Assembly: GCA_015039365.1 (NCBI GenBank)
Contig: WION01000018.1
Location: 310,001-374,000 of the forward strand
Reading direction: 5' to 3'
Source: Amanita rubescens
Lineage: Eukaryota; Basidiomycota; Agaricomycetes; Agaricales; Amanitaceae
Length of the DNA stretch: 64,000 nt
The position numbers and the translations under genes were made by a program. This document shows, in pieces, positions 34,884-49,358 of the stretch. The stretch's first letter is position 1, and every line of letters begins with the position of its first letter. The notes under the pieces are model-generated. The model saw nothing but the letters and a program-made list of their open reading frames with translations, did no database searches and was not told the DNA's origin.

Positions 34884-34946
34884 CCGGCCGTGGTTCAGCG
34901 GTTTCCACGCCTGTCGCCAAGTCGCGCGTTCGATTCCCGCTGAACG
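34884..34946 (+). pseudogene. tRNA-like fragment (A box and B box, no valid cloverleaf)
   Basis: TGGTTCAGCGG (34891-34901) fits the tRNA A box perfectly and CGTTCGATTCC (34927-34937) matches the B box except for one base. However, the acceptor ends do not pair, the anticodon stem cannot form, and the length between boxes is short. A 9-bp inverted repeat, GTTCAGCGG/CCGCTGAAC, spans it. It lies between the divergent start codons of the ubiquitin protease and CDC7. Best read as a decayed tRNA or a tRNA-derived promoter element. Confidence 0.35.
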
Positions 34947-34996
34947 CGTTTATTTTCCACGTGACGAACAACGCGTCGCGAACTTTCAAGGCAGGC

Positions 34997-37493
<2,497 letters not shown>

Positions 37494-38242
37494 CGAGGAT
37501 GGGTGGTGTATTATTTTTTTTTTGTTTGTTTGGCTCGCGGACGTTGTTCACGAGTGTTCACGACGTGCTGTTAAGATCAAGTACGGCGCAGGATTCCATA
37601 TTTGGCCTTCAACGTTCAACGTTCAACTCCGACACCGTCCACTGTTGGTATCTGCTTGAGCAAATATATCTATCTATAAAGAACTCGGGAAGCACCGCCT
37701 GCGTCGGCAGCAACCTTGCTTGACTTGTGAAGGCTTTGCATGGCAGTGTCCGAGGCCAGAAATGAGACCTGTAAAAGTAGGGAATGGATGGTTCATAATT
37801 GATGTAGATCATTGCGAGGTTGAAAACAATATTTTCTTCACTAATTTACACTACATTTATGACTGATAGATATCATTCAAGTGAACAAGACATTGCTGAT
37901 TATTGGACGGTATCACAGATTGCATCCACCAGCATTCACTGATTGGCAATTGCAGGGTCTCTCGCCCATCTCGGAGCGATCGTTGAGTGTAATGGAACTT
38001 TCTCCTACACTATTACTTAGATACACATGGACACCTCTCGCTATGTACCCCTTCTCGCATATACCGATGAAAACGAAATCAATAATATATTTTTTACTTG
38101 GAAATGATATCAGAATCCGACTTGACGGTTTTCACTTTCACTGGATGTATAATACTAGGTAAAGAAAGATAAGGCAATTCGGTCCTAGACTCCTATTAGT
38201 AATATACATACCGTTACAAAACATTATTGCATGAACCACGCT

Positions 38243-38600
38243 GACTTAAACCCTCGTGCTCGGTGTAAAAACTTCCGCCCGTCCTTCAAACCTGGGAAGA
38301 GGTTCTTGCGAGTTCAAGAGGCGCTGGACGATGATGTCGGCAGCCGAAGACAGGTTCTTCAAGAGAATGTTTACTATCCCCGACCATTGCCTCAGGCGTT
38401 TCAGTGGTGATGCACTGCATTCGCGAAACGTGCAAATACGTTCTTCTACACTCGTTTATCAGTGAGTAACCTCAGAGACGCATAACGTGAACCACCTAAC
38501 GTTAGATCTGACGCACAACGTTTTTGTCGGAGCTCCCGGGGTCTATCAATCTCCAGCCAAGCGCGAACCGATTACAGCCGTACTTGCGTTGATATCTCCC
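38243..38600 (-). repeat. Orphan upstream flank of array gene (related to 41145-41760)
   Basis: Shares with 41145-41760 in order: CGTGCTCGGTGTAAAAA-like motif, GGGAAGAGGTTCTTGCGA/GGGAAGAGGCTCTTGCGA, AAGAGGCGC, GATGCACTGCATTCGCGA, GTGAGTAACCTC(C)GAGACGCATA.CGTGAACCAC, ACAACGTTTT and GGTCTA.TATCAATC. No coding exon of the array family follows it, so its gene is missing. Confidence 0.7.
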
Positions 38601-39662
38601 TTCTTCTAACAACCGTTTTACGCGGGGTAGTCCATTGGTAACTTAACTCGCTCCGTGATTCGGGAAAAATATATTGACGAGCGCGAGGAGGTCAGGATCA
38701 ATTGCACAGCCTTCAAATCTAACCCATCCTGAAGATATCGACGCAGGCAGGTCTCGAGTCCTCCCTTAACATCGTTGCCTTTTCAACTGCATTCAGTTTG
38801 GTTTCCCGCGTCTGCCGCTCAGCTCGCAAACTTAAGTGTGCCAGGCGGTCATTGATGAATTGCTAAAGTTGTTGTTATTAGATTGAACGGAGGTTGTAGA
38901 AGGCGAACTGAAACGACCACACTCTCTACGTGATCACTGCCGAGAAGAGAGACGTCGTTATTACTGTGTATTGAAACCGGAGAGTGTGTTTGATCGCGAA
39001 GCGTCGTTAAGCCCCATCTGCAGCTCTAATTAGACACCAAATGTTACGAGAACACCGACACCATGTCCATTTCATCGCATTCTCCGAAAGGCGAGGACAA
39101 ATGCATGGACGAGCCATCCTGATTCACATGAGTGGTGCTGGACCAGGGGCTTACAGAGAGAGTACAGCTGCTGGGGATGCGAGTGTGAGATATTGGAAGG
39201 CCAGAGCTGACAGCAAGGCGCGCGTGCGCCGTGCTGGGATTGCGAGACGGAGTTAATCCTGGGAGTTTACGGATGCCAACTGCGTTTCTCTTGCGTGATT
39301 CACTTTTATCTGGGTCTCCGCTATCACCATACCGCAAACATGATTCCTCTATTTCTATTCTTGCCCTCCTAGGCTCCTGCTCAAACTTCGCCCATTTCGC
39401 TCCGCGCTATGCGTAAAGCTGACCACCTCGCCTCTGTTCATGCTTTTGACTGCTTGATCCAATTCTGGGCTTCCGAGTCGACCGGTATCGTTACAGTCCT
39501 TTCTTTCTTCTCACGTCTCCGACTGCTTTAGTCATTCCTGTCACCCTGCCCACAGGTTGTGTCGATCACTCTGGTCGCGCGGAAATTGGTCACATTCAAT
39601 ATTACTTTACTCTATACACCCGTCTTCTGAACATTCGGATCACGTTATATGAGTCTTCATCT

Positions 39663-39900
39663 TTGTCGATGCCGCACTCGCCTGCGTGCAACTCTTGTTT
39701 TCTTGTTCAATTACCGACCAATGTGCAAAGGTCGTGTTCACGCTGCAGCTCAGGCAAGACGTCAGGTAAATTTACCTACTATTTGGTAATATATAGTCCA
39801 TATCTACTGATAAGAAGACAAAAGACAAAACGTGGAGATTGTTGTACTCGTCGAGTTAAGACAAGACGAAGGAAAATAAACACTGTACATGGGCCGACTT
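39663..39900 (-). repeat. 3' flank of array gene, copy 1 (partner 42066-42305)
   Basis: Direct partner of 42066-42305: shared GTGTTCACG(C/T)TGC.GCTCA, GGTAATATATAG, CAAAACA-like run, and ACTC(A/G)TCGAGTTAAG(A)CAAGA.GAAGG.AAAT. Shows that whole gene units with flanks were duplicated. Confidence 0.7.
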
Positions 39901-40992
39901 TTAAGCACCTCCTCCGGTCGACTCGGTGACCACTTCCGAGTTGTTGCTAGGTGCGGCCCGGATGGCACGTTCGATGGTTGTGTCACCGATAAATACAGGC
40001 AGTTGCGGTTCTGGGTTAGCCCTATTTTGTGCCACCCGTATCAATATAAGATTAAAAGCAATTCCTGCAGTGCGATCATTCTGCGTGTAGGATGGGTGAG
40101 ATTATATCCATATTTTTTGATGACATACAATAGTGGTCGCTATGACATGCCCATTCGGGGAACTGAGAAACATCGTAGAAAAAGCGGCAATACTGGTGAG
40201 GGCGTATAATAAACACGACTCGGCGATAAAACGGATTGCACAACGGGCAAAGCGTCGAGACAAAGTGTTTCTCCAGATTCGAAATACGATAGCAGCTTTA
40301 ATTTGAATTAACACCATATAATGCAGCATAATCTATTCACTTACAGGTTGCATATATGTTTATGACGATGTTAGCAGCATAAAAGGATTCCTCTAGTGAA
40401 TTAATCTGATTGCGCAAAGTGATGGGTTCATTTCCTGCGAGTTTGTAGATCATGGCGTCCCACTGGCAGTACGCCATTACGAAAAGATTTGATATGTTGT
40501 ATAGGAATAAGAGGAGAGGAAGGAGGATGATTCGCCATGATCTATTGTAAACTGTCCAACAACGGAAGATCTAACACAATATCATGAGTACCCGGTAATT
40601 CTTTTTGCGCAGTCACAAACCAAGACACAGTCAGTTGTAATTAATGTTAATGTTTCTATAATCGACTGGAGAGCTGGAGCTCAGCCCATGTATAATTCAA
40701 TTATTGGATTGCATACATTGATGATCGCGAAAGATATCGCGGTAGGGGTTGTGCCATCATGATGAGAATAGCTGAACACTTTTTGCAGACCGACGCAGAG
40801 GGCCGTTACCGTGAAAGCAAAGTGGATGAGGGTAACGATTAAGAAGGGGCGTTGAATGGGCTTGCGCAGGGTCCCACCATCGTCCGAAATGATGAGCCAT
40901 CGTAGGCACAGGAGAAACGAGACGAAATGTACGCCCGCTAAGGATGCCTCCAGGGTTATCGCGATGATATCTGTCTCGATTTCTGACAGCAT
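39901..40992 (-). CDS. Seven-helix membrane protein, Agaricomycete multigene family (intact copy)
   Basis: Five exons read right to left join without stops: 40992-40717, a short exon giving SIIETLTLITTDCVL, then IFRCWTVYNRSWRIILLPLL and on to NIVINIYAT, then AIVFRIWRNTLSRRFARCAI to ATTI, then NDRTAGIAFNLILIRVAQNR to the stop TAA 39903-39901; about 300 residues. Seven hydrophobic segments alternate with charged loops. The pattern LLCLRWL..SDDGGTLRKPI ... DCVLIFRCWTVYNRSWRIILLPLLLFLYN belongs to a large, lineage-expanded family of Agaricomycete seven-helix proteins whose function is, to my knowledge, not established. Upstream (41145-41290) is a flank shared with the other copies. This is the only member of the array with an intact start and frame. 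Confidence 0.78.
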
Positions 40993-41144
40993 TTTGCGCC
41001 TAACTTCGACGTCTAACTTGTCCCTAGCATTTATACTGTGACCCTTCGGAACAAAATTAGCAACATATCAGGTAGGCGCACAGCACAATCCCAAACTTGA
41101 AGTTATCAGCAACACCATTACTGGTACCGAACATGAATGTGACT

Positions 41145-41760
41145 TTGACCCTTTGACTCCACACCAGTGCTTGATGAAACAGGGGCCAATCCAAGTGCGC
41201 GGTAGTAGTAATGTGCTGAGTTAACCAAAATACACCCTCAAATCGAGGGAAGAGGCTCTTGCGAAGCCAAGAGGCGCCGCAAGATAGTGTAGCGCTCGCA
41301 TGACATCCTACTTTCTCATTCATCGAAGCCAGCTTTCAGATAGTAGTGTTAGAGAGCTTCATGTAGTTCTTGATTGCATTCAATTCTCGCGGGAGATAAG
41401 TGGAGTTTCACTAGCTTGCGTAACAAAGGTATCTTTCGGTATTTGCCGATTTCTAATTCTATGCTCCAGGAGGACTGCAACACGCCTTGGAGATTCGACG
41501 AACCGCAGGTCCGCATATAACAATCATCCCTTTGGAGAAACCAAAATCTTTCCTGAATGTCTATCACCGCCATACCTTTCAATAGTTCTGCAGCGATGCA
41601 CTGCATTCGCGATCGAACGCGCACCGACTACGCCCTTCCAATCACCATCGGTGAGTAACCTCCGAGACGCATAGCGTGAACCACTTCACTGTGTTAACCA
41701 CCCTTAAATCCGATGTACAACGTTTTACCTGGGGTCTACTATCAATCGGATAGTGGACTC
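41145..41760 (-). repeat. Upstream flank of intact array gene
   Basis: Upstream flank with partners at 38243-38600, 43560-43680 and a short match at 46385-46445. It carries the motif family around TTTGACTCCACACCAGTGCTTG and ends before 41770. Probably includes the promoter of the gene at 40992. Confidence 0.65.
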
Positions 41761-42065
41761 ATGATGCAGTTCAATCTCTCAAGAGAACTCTTCTCGTAAA
41801 GCTACGCTGTGCCTCCTGCTCAGTTTCAGGCTTACTCCAAGTTTGCTCACCAACATGGGGGGCCTAACCGAAGCCTGGGCCCTGAAGGCCATGCATTTAT
41901 GATATTTCCGAATGAGCAACTTCAACCTCACTTCTTGATGTGCCTGCTGCGGCAAATCACCGTCCAGCAGTGGGTTGCCAACCAGGGACAGGATATAATT
42001 GGGCCGAAACGTAAATGCTTTACTCTGTACACACGTACCTCTATCATGAACTGGTGGTTTGTCGA

Positions 42066-42305
42066 GTTTTGACTCTTGACCTTTGTCGACCGGTCTCCAC
42101 ATTGTGGTTGTGTTCACGTTGCGGCTCAAGGAAGGCACCAGATAAATATATCAGCCGTCTGGTAATATATAGGCATGCGTATCTAGTACTAACAAGGCGA
42201 AAAACAAAAGGTCTGAATACATACGTCGGAGAAAGAATAACTTCGCACTCATCGAGTTAAGCAAGAGGAAGGGAAATGAATTCAGATCGCCTACATGACA
42301 AACTT
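42066..42305 (-). repeat. 3' flank of array gene, copy 2
   Basis: Partner of 39663-39900, directly after the stop of the second array gene. Confidence 0.7.
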
Positions 42306-43410
42306 TCAAAGCCCTTCTCGGGTTGACTCGGCAACCGTTTTCGAGTTGTGGTAAGGCGTGGCCGGAATGGCGCGTTCAATGGTTGAGTCACCAACAAATG
42401 CAGGCAGTTCCTGTTCTGGATTAGCCCTACTTTGTGCCACCCGGGTTAATATGAGATTGAAAGCGATTCCTGCCATACGAGTATTCTGCGTGCATAGGTG
42501 AGATATAGTGATCCTGGCAGCGTTCAATTCGTGATGACATACAATAGCGGTCGCTATGGCATACGCATTGCTACTGCTGGTGCCAAAAGCGGCGACGCTC
42601 GTGAGAGTGAATGATTCAGCGATGACACGAATTGCAGAACGGGCAAAGCGTCAAGATGAACTACTTCTCCAGATTCGAGAAATAAGCAGCTTTGATTTCA
42701 CTTCGAATCAATATCGTAGAAGAGCCAAGGCAACATAATATATTCACTTACATGTTGCATATATGTTTATGGTAATGGTAGCGGCATAAAAGGATACCAT
42801 TAGTTTTGCATTATCACTCTGATTGTGATTGACACCGATGTCATTTCCTGTGCGTACGTAGATGGTATCCCAATACGTTGTTGCAAAAATAATTGATATG
42901 TTGTATGACAATAAGAGGAGGTGAATGAAGGCAATTCTCCTGATCTGTTGTAAACCGTCCAACAGCGGAAAATCTGATACAAGATCGTGAGTACCCGGTG
43001 GTGATTAACTTTGCTCAGTCACAAACCAGAACACCATCAGTTATAATTAATGTTAATAATTCTATAATCCACTGCCAGTGGAGAGTTCAGCATATGAATA
43101 CTTCAATTCTTGGATTACGTACATTGGCAATAGAGATAGATGCCAAAAGGATACCAATAACAGGGGAACCTTCAAGCTGAGAATTGAATATTAATGTTTT
43201 TTGCAAACCGAACCCGAGGGCTGTGACTGTGAAAGCAAAGAGGGTGACGGTAATGATTAAGAAGGGCCAATGAATGGCTTTGCGCACGGTCCCGCCATCA
43301 TCCGAAAAGACGAGCCACCGCAAGCACAGGAGAAACGAGGCGAAGTGTACTCCCGCTAGGGATGCCTCCAAGGTCGTCACAGTGACATATGCTTCAATGT
43401 CGGATAGGAT
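42306..43410 (-). pseudogene. Seven-helix membrane protein pseudogene, array copy 2
   Basis: Clear paralogue of the gene at 39901-40992 (FLLCLRWLVFSDDGGTVRKA, LIITDGVL, QIFRCWTVYNRS, AGIAFNLILTRVAQSRANPE). The initiator is lost: the codon matching ATG of copy 1 reads ATC at 43410-43408 and no other in-frame ATG precedes the first helix. A one-base deletion after YNRS (near 42950) shifts the frame, so that the next helices are read in another frame (LLLLSYNISIIFATTYWDTI). The exon after it (about 42660) is also out of frame. The C-terminal exon stays well preserved to stop 42308-42306. Confidence 0.8.
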
Positions 43411-43559
43411 TCTAAGTATAATTTCAACATTGGGTGTTTATGCTGTGACTCGTCGAAAAGGTGTCAGAGCGAATGACGCATAGCCATGTAACTGGGAAAC
43501 GATAAGGCAATTCAATCCCATTATCAGCAACATCATACCGGTATATCGCTTAACTTTAT

Positions 43560-43680
43560 AATTAACCCTTTGCCACCCCCACGGTGCTTGATGTAAAAAG
43601 ATCTGTTCCTGCGCGGGCTGTGTCGAGTAATATCATTGCGTATCACTGTGACGCTCGCGTGACATCCTACTTCTTGCACT
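43560..43680 (-). repeat. Upstream flank of array copy 2
   Basis: Contains CCCTTTGCCACCCCCACGGT then GCTTGATGTAAAAA and CTCGCGTGACATCCTACTT, matching 41145-41310 (CTTTGACTCCACACCAGTGC, CTCGCATGACATCCTACTT). Confidence 0.65.
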
Positions 43681-43859
43681 AATGATTCATCACGAAACTG
43701 TCTACTACAAATATATACTGCCCATTCAGTCCAACGTATTCAATCACAATATAGATATGAAGAACAATAGAACGAAAAAGCGACGACGAATTGACAGGCG
43801 AAGTCGTAGAGCCCTTCTTATGAGGAGAAGGCTGATTCTGAGTGGTGGCGTGGTATGGT

Positions 43860-44823
43860 TGGGCCCGTATGTTGAACGGTAGAGTTACCGAACGCTAATG
43901 AAAACATTCGGTCTTCTTCCAGTTTAGCTCCGTTTGCGCATCCCGAATCAATATGAGATTGTAAGCAACTCCGGAGACAGGGAAATTCTGGGCGCATGGG
44001 TCGCGCGGTATTAAATTCATTGATAACGGCACAATGACATTTGTTATCGGGAACGCGCCTCGGACTTTGAGGAACACCACGCAAACCACGGCGACACTCG
44101 TAAGGGCGTACAATAACCCCGGTTCAGCGATAACACGGATCGTGAAACGGGAAAGGGGTCGAGACAGAGTTTTCCAGATTTTAAATATAATAGCAGCTTC
44201 AGTGTAACACAGGATTAGTATGCAAAATGCAGAGTAATCCCGTCACGTACCTGTTGCAATAGGTTTAGGATCATGGTACTGACGGAATACGCCCCTTGTA
44301 AGGCATAAAGTACGTTAACAACGTGCGCTGTCGAGGCTCTCGAGATACAATACGTTATCGCGAGAGGACTCGAAAAGTTGAATAGCATTAGGAGGAGGGG
44401 AAAGACTGATGTGCCACGATCGATTGTAAAGAGTCCAACAACGGAAGATCTGATAAAATGTTATCAATATCATAGGATTGACTTTGTTTTATTCACGAAC
44501 CGGGAAACCTTCAGTTATAATTGGTAAAAACAATTCTATGAATTTCTGGAGAGAGTTTAGCGTGATAATGGTTTAACTTTTGAGCTACTTACACTCATAA
44601 CAGTATACACCTGGTCACTAATAACTTTTGTTGAAGAACAAGGCCAAGGTCTGTCACAGCAAAACCAAAGAGGACGGGGCCATTTTATACCCTTGCGCAT
44701 GCCCCCACCATCGTCTGAAAAGGCGAGCCATCGTATGCACAGAAGGAACGATGCGAAATATATGCCAGTTAGGAGCCCCTGCGTAGACGTCGTTATGATA
44801 TCTGTGTTGCTGAGCGAGGACAT
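43860..44823 (-). pseudogene. Seven-helix membrane protein pseudogene, array copy 3
   Basis: Start is intact (MSSLSNTDIITTSTQGLLTG, FLLCIRWLAFSDDGGGMRKG), but the frame is lost right after GIKWP (about 44680), where copy 1 continues into its third helix. Later exons are recognisable but broken: IFRCWTLYNRSWHISLS shifts at the following Pro-rich stretch (about 44400), and the last exon (about 44113-43895; SGVAYNLILIRDAQTELN) ends early compared with copies 1 and 2. More diverged than copy 2. Confidence 0.78.
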
Positions 44824-45289
44824 TTCGTGTGCAGGGCCAGCTTGTTAGGACCTAGTACTAATATTTATCCTGAACCTGGACGAACCAACGTTAAGTAAAA
44901 CAGTTCTCGCCTGTACGATCACGGATTTCAAGTGGGCGAGCTGATGATGATCAATCATTGCACAGACTCCAAAAACATAGCTGATCGACGATCCGCCAGC
45001 CATGGATCAGTATTGGAAGTAACGGAAGTGCCGTAAGGTAATTGGGAAGGTAACAATCACCCATGCAAGGCTTTTCTGAACATTAGCCGCGAATTTTGCA
45101 TTCAAATCCAATACCCACCTCTTTTGTCTAGGGTGAGTTAGAAAGGAACGGGGTATAGCTCGCTGGGATAGTACGAGAATAAACCGAAGGTTTGATTATC
45201 AGGCCGTCTGTTGGCGCGCTCCCGATATCACGTCCTCATCGTATTTCTATCTCTTTCCTTCCTTCCTAGACAAAGATTGTATAAATATC

Positions 45290-46300
45290 ATCAAGAAGAT
45301 GTTATAGCTGTAGGCGCTTACGCTCGTGATATTCAAGGCGCACTAATGCCCGACGAGCACGGCAACTATGAGGAGGAAGGTCAACGAAAATAAGTGAAGC
45401 TGTAACTGCCTCTCTGAATAAACGCAACCCGTTCTCCAGAGATCAGGCGTAAAGTTCAGGGTACCACGTGTGCTCTTTCCATTTCAGAACCATTCCTGTA
45501 GGCGCTTAAGTTCATGATGATAGTGGCGCACTGATGCCCGGCAAGCACGGCGAGTGCTAAAAGCAACGAAAGGTAGGGCTGTAACAGGCTGTAAGGCCGC
45601 CTGCCTCTCAGGATCGTGATATCGGATATACGCGGCGTGGACAAGAATAGGACGATCTCCATCAAATAAGCTTCGCGCACGTGGCGGTGTGTTCAAAGTT
45701 TCATTGTATGTTCATATACAGGGGATAGGAGCACGAAACCTGCCCGATCACAGTGATCAGTGCAAATGGTGGTGCAGAGTTGGATTTGGGATAAGGAGCA
45801 CCTTGTATTACGCACCGATATAGGTATAGTCTTTGTTCAGAAACGATAATTGACCTAACGTTAACGTTATACTTCCTATAAACCGTTTTTAGACGAGCCG
45901 AACAATCAATGACTGACGCATCAGATTCACTTGGTTGTAACACAGTACAAGTTGTTTTTACCTTCGATGCATAAACCGTTCCTCTTGTGGCGCTTCTCAA
46001 TCAAGAGAACCTCCGGGAGGCAGACATGCTTCAGGTATGAAGCAGGAGGCAAACTTTTATTGAATTCAGATGCCAAGCCTCGGAGACGCGTACTATTGCC
46101 GTTGTAAATTACAGCTTAGGCGAGTTCATAAGTGAAGCTGTTCAGAGGCTGCCAAAGGTTCATTTGGTATGTCTCCGTCGATAAAGGCTTCGTGGATGCT
46201 TCTGAAAAGCAATCATTTATACAGAGATCAGGCGTAAGGGTCACGATACCGCATGTGCTCTTTTCATTTCCTTATTTGAAGCGCGTAATGTCCATCTCAG
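45290..46300. repeat. Repeated non-coding modules right of the array
   Basis: Imperfect repeats: GTAGGCGCTTA ... GGCGCACT(A/G)ATGCCCG(A/G)C(A/G)AGCACGGC at about 45310-45365 and 45497-45555; AGAGATCAGGCGTAA ... TGTGCTCTTT(T/C)CATTTC at about 45435-45485 and 46222-46272; GTGAAGCTGT at 45393 and 46131. No supported coding exon. Probably part of the expanded, decayed array. Confidence 0.5.
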
Positions 46301-46384
46301 TTGACAGTTCCATGCACTGACAGAAAGTTCTCGGTCATGTTTCTCGGGACAGACGAGCCTTTGGTATGAGAACAGGGTGCTTGA

Positions 46385-46445
46385 CATGAACGATAAGCCT
46401 TTGCCACCTGTGCGCTTGGTGTCAAAACACTCGTTCCTGCAGAGA
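46385..46445 (-). repeat. Short array upstream-flank match
   Basis: GCCTTTGCCACCTGTGCGCT then TGGTGTCAAAACAC and GTTCCTGC parallel 43563-43615. No array gene follows on the left within the expected 200 bp. Confidence 0.4.
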
Positions 46446-46460
46446 TAGAATACACTTTAT

Positions 46461-49243
46461 TCAGCAAATAGGGTGATTACTTTGAACTGGCTTACGGTTA
46501 TGATCGTTCCTGGGAAAGGAAACACTTATTTTCGTAGATACACGAGACCAATGAGAAATAACGGGGTAGTAAAACAAATCGTCTCCGGATCCAAGTATTA
46601 ATAAAATACAGTGTAAGGTTACATGCAAGTCAGACCGGAGTAAACAGATGCGCAAAAGAGAGCAAAGCAAGAGGAGATCAAATAAAGAACGTGTTAGTAC
46701 GGCGATGAGGTTATCATCCTCATCCCGCCCTCGTTTTCGTCGAGGCCGTTTTGCGGGAAATTGGTCGTCATTCGGTATCGTGGGTGACGCAACGTCCGTT
46801 GCTTGCTTCCGCTTGAGGGTAGAGTTGGTCATGTGAGGTGTGTAGGTAGCTGCAGCTGATGAGACGTTTGAAGAAGTTGCCGGCAAGGTAGAAGACGAGG
46901 AGCCTTGAGACTGTTGCCGTCGTCGTTGAGGTATCATTTTGTGCTTCTTCTGAGGTGCGGAGGCTGGTGTATTCTGCAGAGAGTCGTAGTTGAGGGTTGC
47001 CCTAGTGCTGGCGTACGGATTCGTGACGGACGGTAGGGCGCTTGAGTAAAGTGTTCCTCCTTGGCTTAATGGAGGCGGTCCATCGCTTGTTGTTGTGATG
47101 AAGGTAAAAATATTTGGTGGGTTGCTGGCAGAATTATCGGTCGATAGAGCAAAACTGAACGTGACATAACTTTGACTCTCACGTAATTGTGCAGCAAACT
47201 TTTTCAACGCCTCTGCATATAAAAAGAGGTTATTAGCAGCTGAACGCTAGTCGATTTGTCATGGTACTGACCAAGCGGCCCCCGATTGTTCTCGTTAGAA
47301 TACACGATCGGATCAGACATTTGTCCCACATTTTCCCCAAGCTGTGCATTTACCCAGTTGTGATAGTATCAAGCTAGCCGTTGCAGAGAACTTGCCTCGA
47401 GACACCGCATAGTGGCTTGAGGGATGCCAAATGCGTTGATAGGTTCCTCGGGTATCAGACTTCGCTCAACCAGAATCCTCGGCTCTTCCCATTTGGAACC
47501 CTCGTCCTGCTGCAGCTGCATGCCGTTTATCGGCTGCACGATCGTCGAGTTGGACGAGCGCAAATTCATCAATGTATCGACCGAGATGAATTTATCGTGC
47601 TGGCCGACCTCGAACTCCAAACTCTCAAATTTGAGATGACGTTGGCCACTTTGGAAGGAGGCGGTTATATCTGTGGTGGCAGATGCGGATTGCGATACGA
47701 CAACGTGTGCAGTCATTGGGCCTTTCAGTGTGACCGTATACCCGTTGTTATAGTGGTATGTCCAGATTGCCGAGAGGCACTCGATGAAGCAGTGATTAGG
47801 GCCACGAGTAGAAGATAGTTCTCTGGCGCCGTCTAGGGACATCGTCATAGATTTGACTCCTGACTGGGTAGTGACTTGGAAGAACCGTGGAAGTATTGGC
47901 ACGCCAATTTCTGCAATAAAATTTAGCGACGAACGGGATCATCGCCAGATATGACCTACCGAAAGGTTTCGCTTCTTCACGTTGATTATTCTTCCATAAT
48001 ACTATTTTCATAATGGCTGTAGGAGTGAAGTACTCTTTGATGCATTCTTCCCACCATGATCGGTGCAATTTCTGGACGAACGGTCAGGTCCTGAACTCGA
48101 AGGATGAAATTCAGCGGACATTTGGGCTGTCACTGGCGAGGATGGCGCTGAACTGGAGCAATCGCTGGATGCCTTGCCCTGAACCAAGTCCCGGAACCCT
48201 GATTTGGAAATGTCAGGAAACGTGACAGAAGAGGCATCGGATACGTACATGTTAGCCCGTGGTTGAACAGCAAAGTTGTTGTCTGAAGGATCGGTAGCCG
48301 GGAGAGAGGGTGACGCTCCCGAGAGTCCCTGGGGTGCTAATGGCTGCTGGGGCAGTCTCGGAGCAATGTTGACAGGTCCTGAGCCAATACTAGGATGCAC
48401 GAGCTGTGGATTGGTTGGAGCAAGGGGCATCCATGAAGGTCGTTGAGATTGTGCAGCGATGGGGTCGTTTTGGCGGGGCGAACTTTGTTGGTGAAAACGC
48501 AGTTGAAAGGGTGGTTGCAGTGAAGGATGTAGATTGGGTTGATATGGAGGACGCGGAGGCTGGATATTGGAAGGACTGACAAAAGTGTCTTGCGGTGCAC
48601 TCATTTGTTCGAGCTGCTGCGCCGGCGTCAACTGAAAGCCGGCTCTAGTAGGGGTGCCACCTGTAGGATTGATCATTGAACCAGGCATAGAAGGGGGTAT
48701 GTTCGAGTTCTGAATTGGGGAATATGAATACTGGGCATTATTTGCGACTTGGGTGGTGGTAGGGCCTTGGAAGAATTGGGAGCTCGGAAAGCCCATGGAG
48801 AACATGGCGTTGTTCTTGGCGTTGTCTGGAGTCGTGCGAGTTCGGTTAACGGGAGTCTGTGAAGGGCCCGGAGGGATGTTGCCCATTGGAGGCTGCATGC
48901 GCTGCTGGGGTTGATTTGGGTACCGTGGGTTCATGGTAAGGTTGATATTACCGGGAGGGAGACCGGTGATGTGGCCAGGGGTTGGATTGAGGGCCTGTGG
49001 CTGAGGGGGCACAGGGCGACGGTCTAGGTTTGTACCGAGCTGCGAGGGGCTTGTGGGCTGTCTCATGATCTGCTGGATGGGAGGCTGCTGGATGGAACCG
49101 AAGCGGGGAGGATTCTGAGGATTTGCGGTAAACATGGCCATTGGAGGGTTCTGGGACTGAGCGGCGGGCGGGTGGCCCACGTGGGACTGAGATTGCTGGG
49201 CGGATTGGGGCGGATTCTGGATGTTGGGAAGATCAAATGGCAT
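46461..49243 (-). CDS. LIM-domain-binding (LDB1/SEUSS-type) transcriptional co-regulator
   Basis: Read right to left. The start MPFDLPNIQNPPQSAQQ (49243) opens a long Gln/Pro/Asn-rich N-terminal part (to about 48150). An intron (donor after SSAPSSP, acceptor before AAA) leads to the LIM-binding domain: KLHRSWWEECIKEYFTPTAI, MKIVLWKNNQREEAKPF, across an intron EIGVPILPRFFQVTTQSGVK, MTMSLDGARE, then YTVTLKGPMTAHVVVS and LEFEVGQHDKFISVDTL. The last exon (from about 47210) starts KKFAAQLRESQSYVTFSFAL and ends in a basic nuclear-signal-like stretch (KRPRRKRGRDEDD). The stop at 46461 lies after a hydrophobic tail that may instead be intron. Such proteins (fungal Mfg1-like, plant SEUSS, animal LDB1) bridge DNA-binding factors; in yeasts they control filamentation and adhesion. 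Confidence 0.85.
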
Positions 49244-49358
49244 CGCGCCCTGTCGAGGCGAATGGACGCGACGGTGGGCGTCTGTAAGCCCACGTGGCCA
49301 TGTAACGCCGGAAGATCTCCGAATTCTAATCTTAGGCTGGTCCTCCAACTTAGTACAC

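Larger units (their letters stand above)
37494..39900. other. Gene-poor region left of the membrane-protein array
   Basis: No supported gene in 2.4 kb. It holds an orphan copy of the array's upstream flank (38243-38600) and the 3' flank of the intact array gene (39663-39900). Frames at 39041-39337 on both strands are compositionally biased and unconvincing. Confidence 0.4.

Noticed and set aside
34884..34946. Functional tRNA gene
   Set aside because: A and B boxes are present, but acceptor and anticodon stems cannot pair; kept only as a tRNA-like fragment.
39041..39337. Overlapping frames of 71 and 97 residues on both strands
   Set aside because: Biased composition, no partner exons, no domain.
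47381..47818. Plus-strand open frame of 145 residues
   Set aside because: It is antisense to the LIM-binding domain exon, which carries the conserved motifs on the minus strand.
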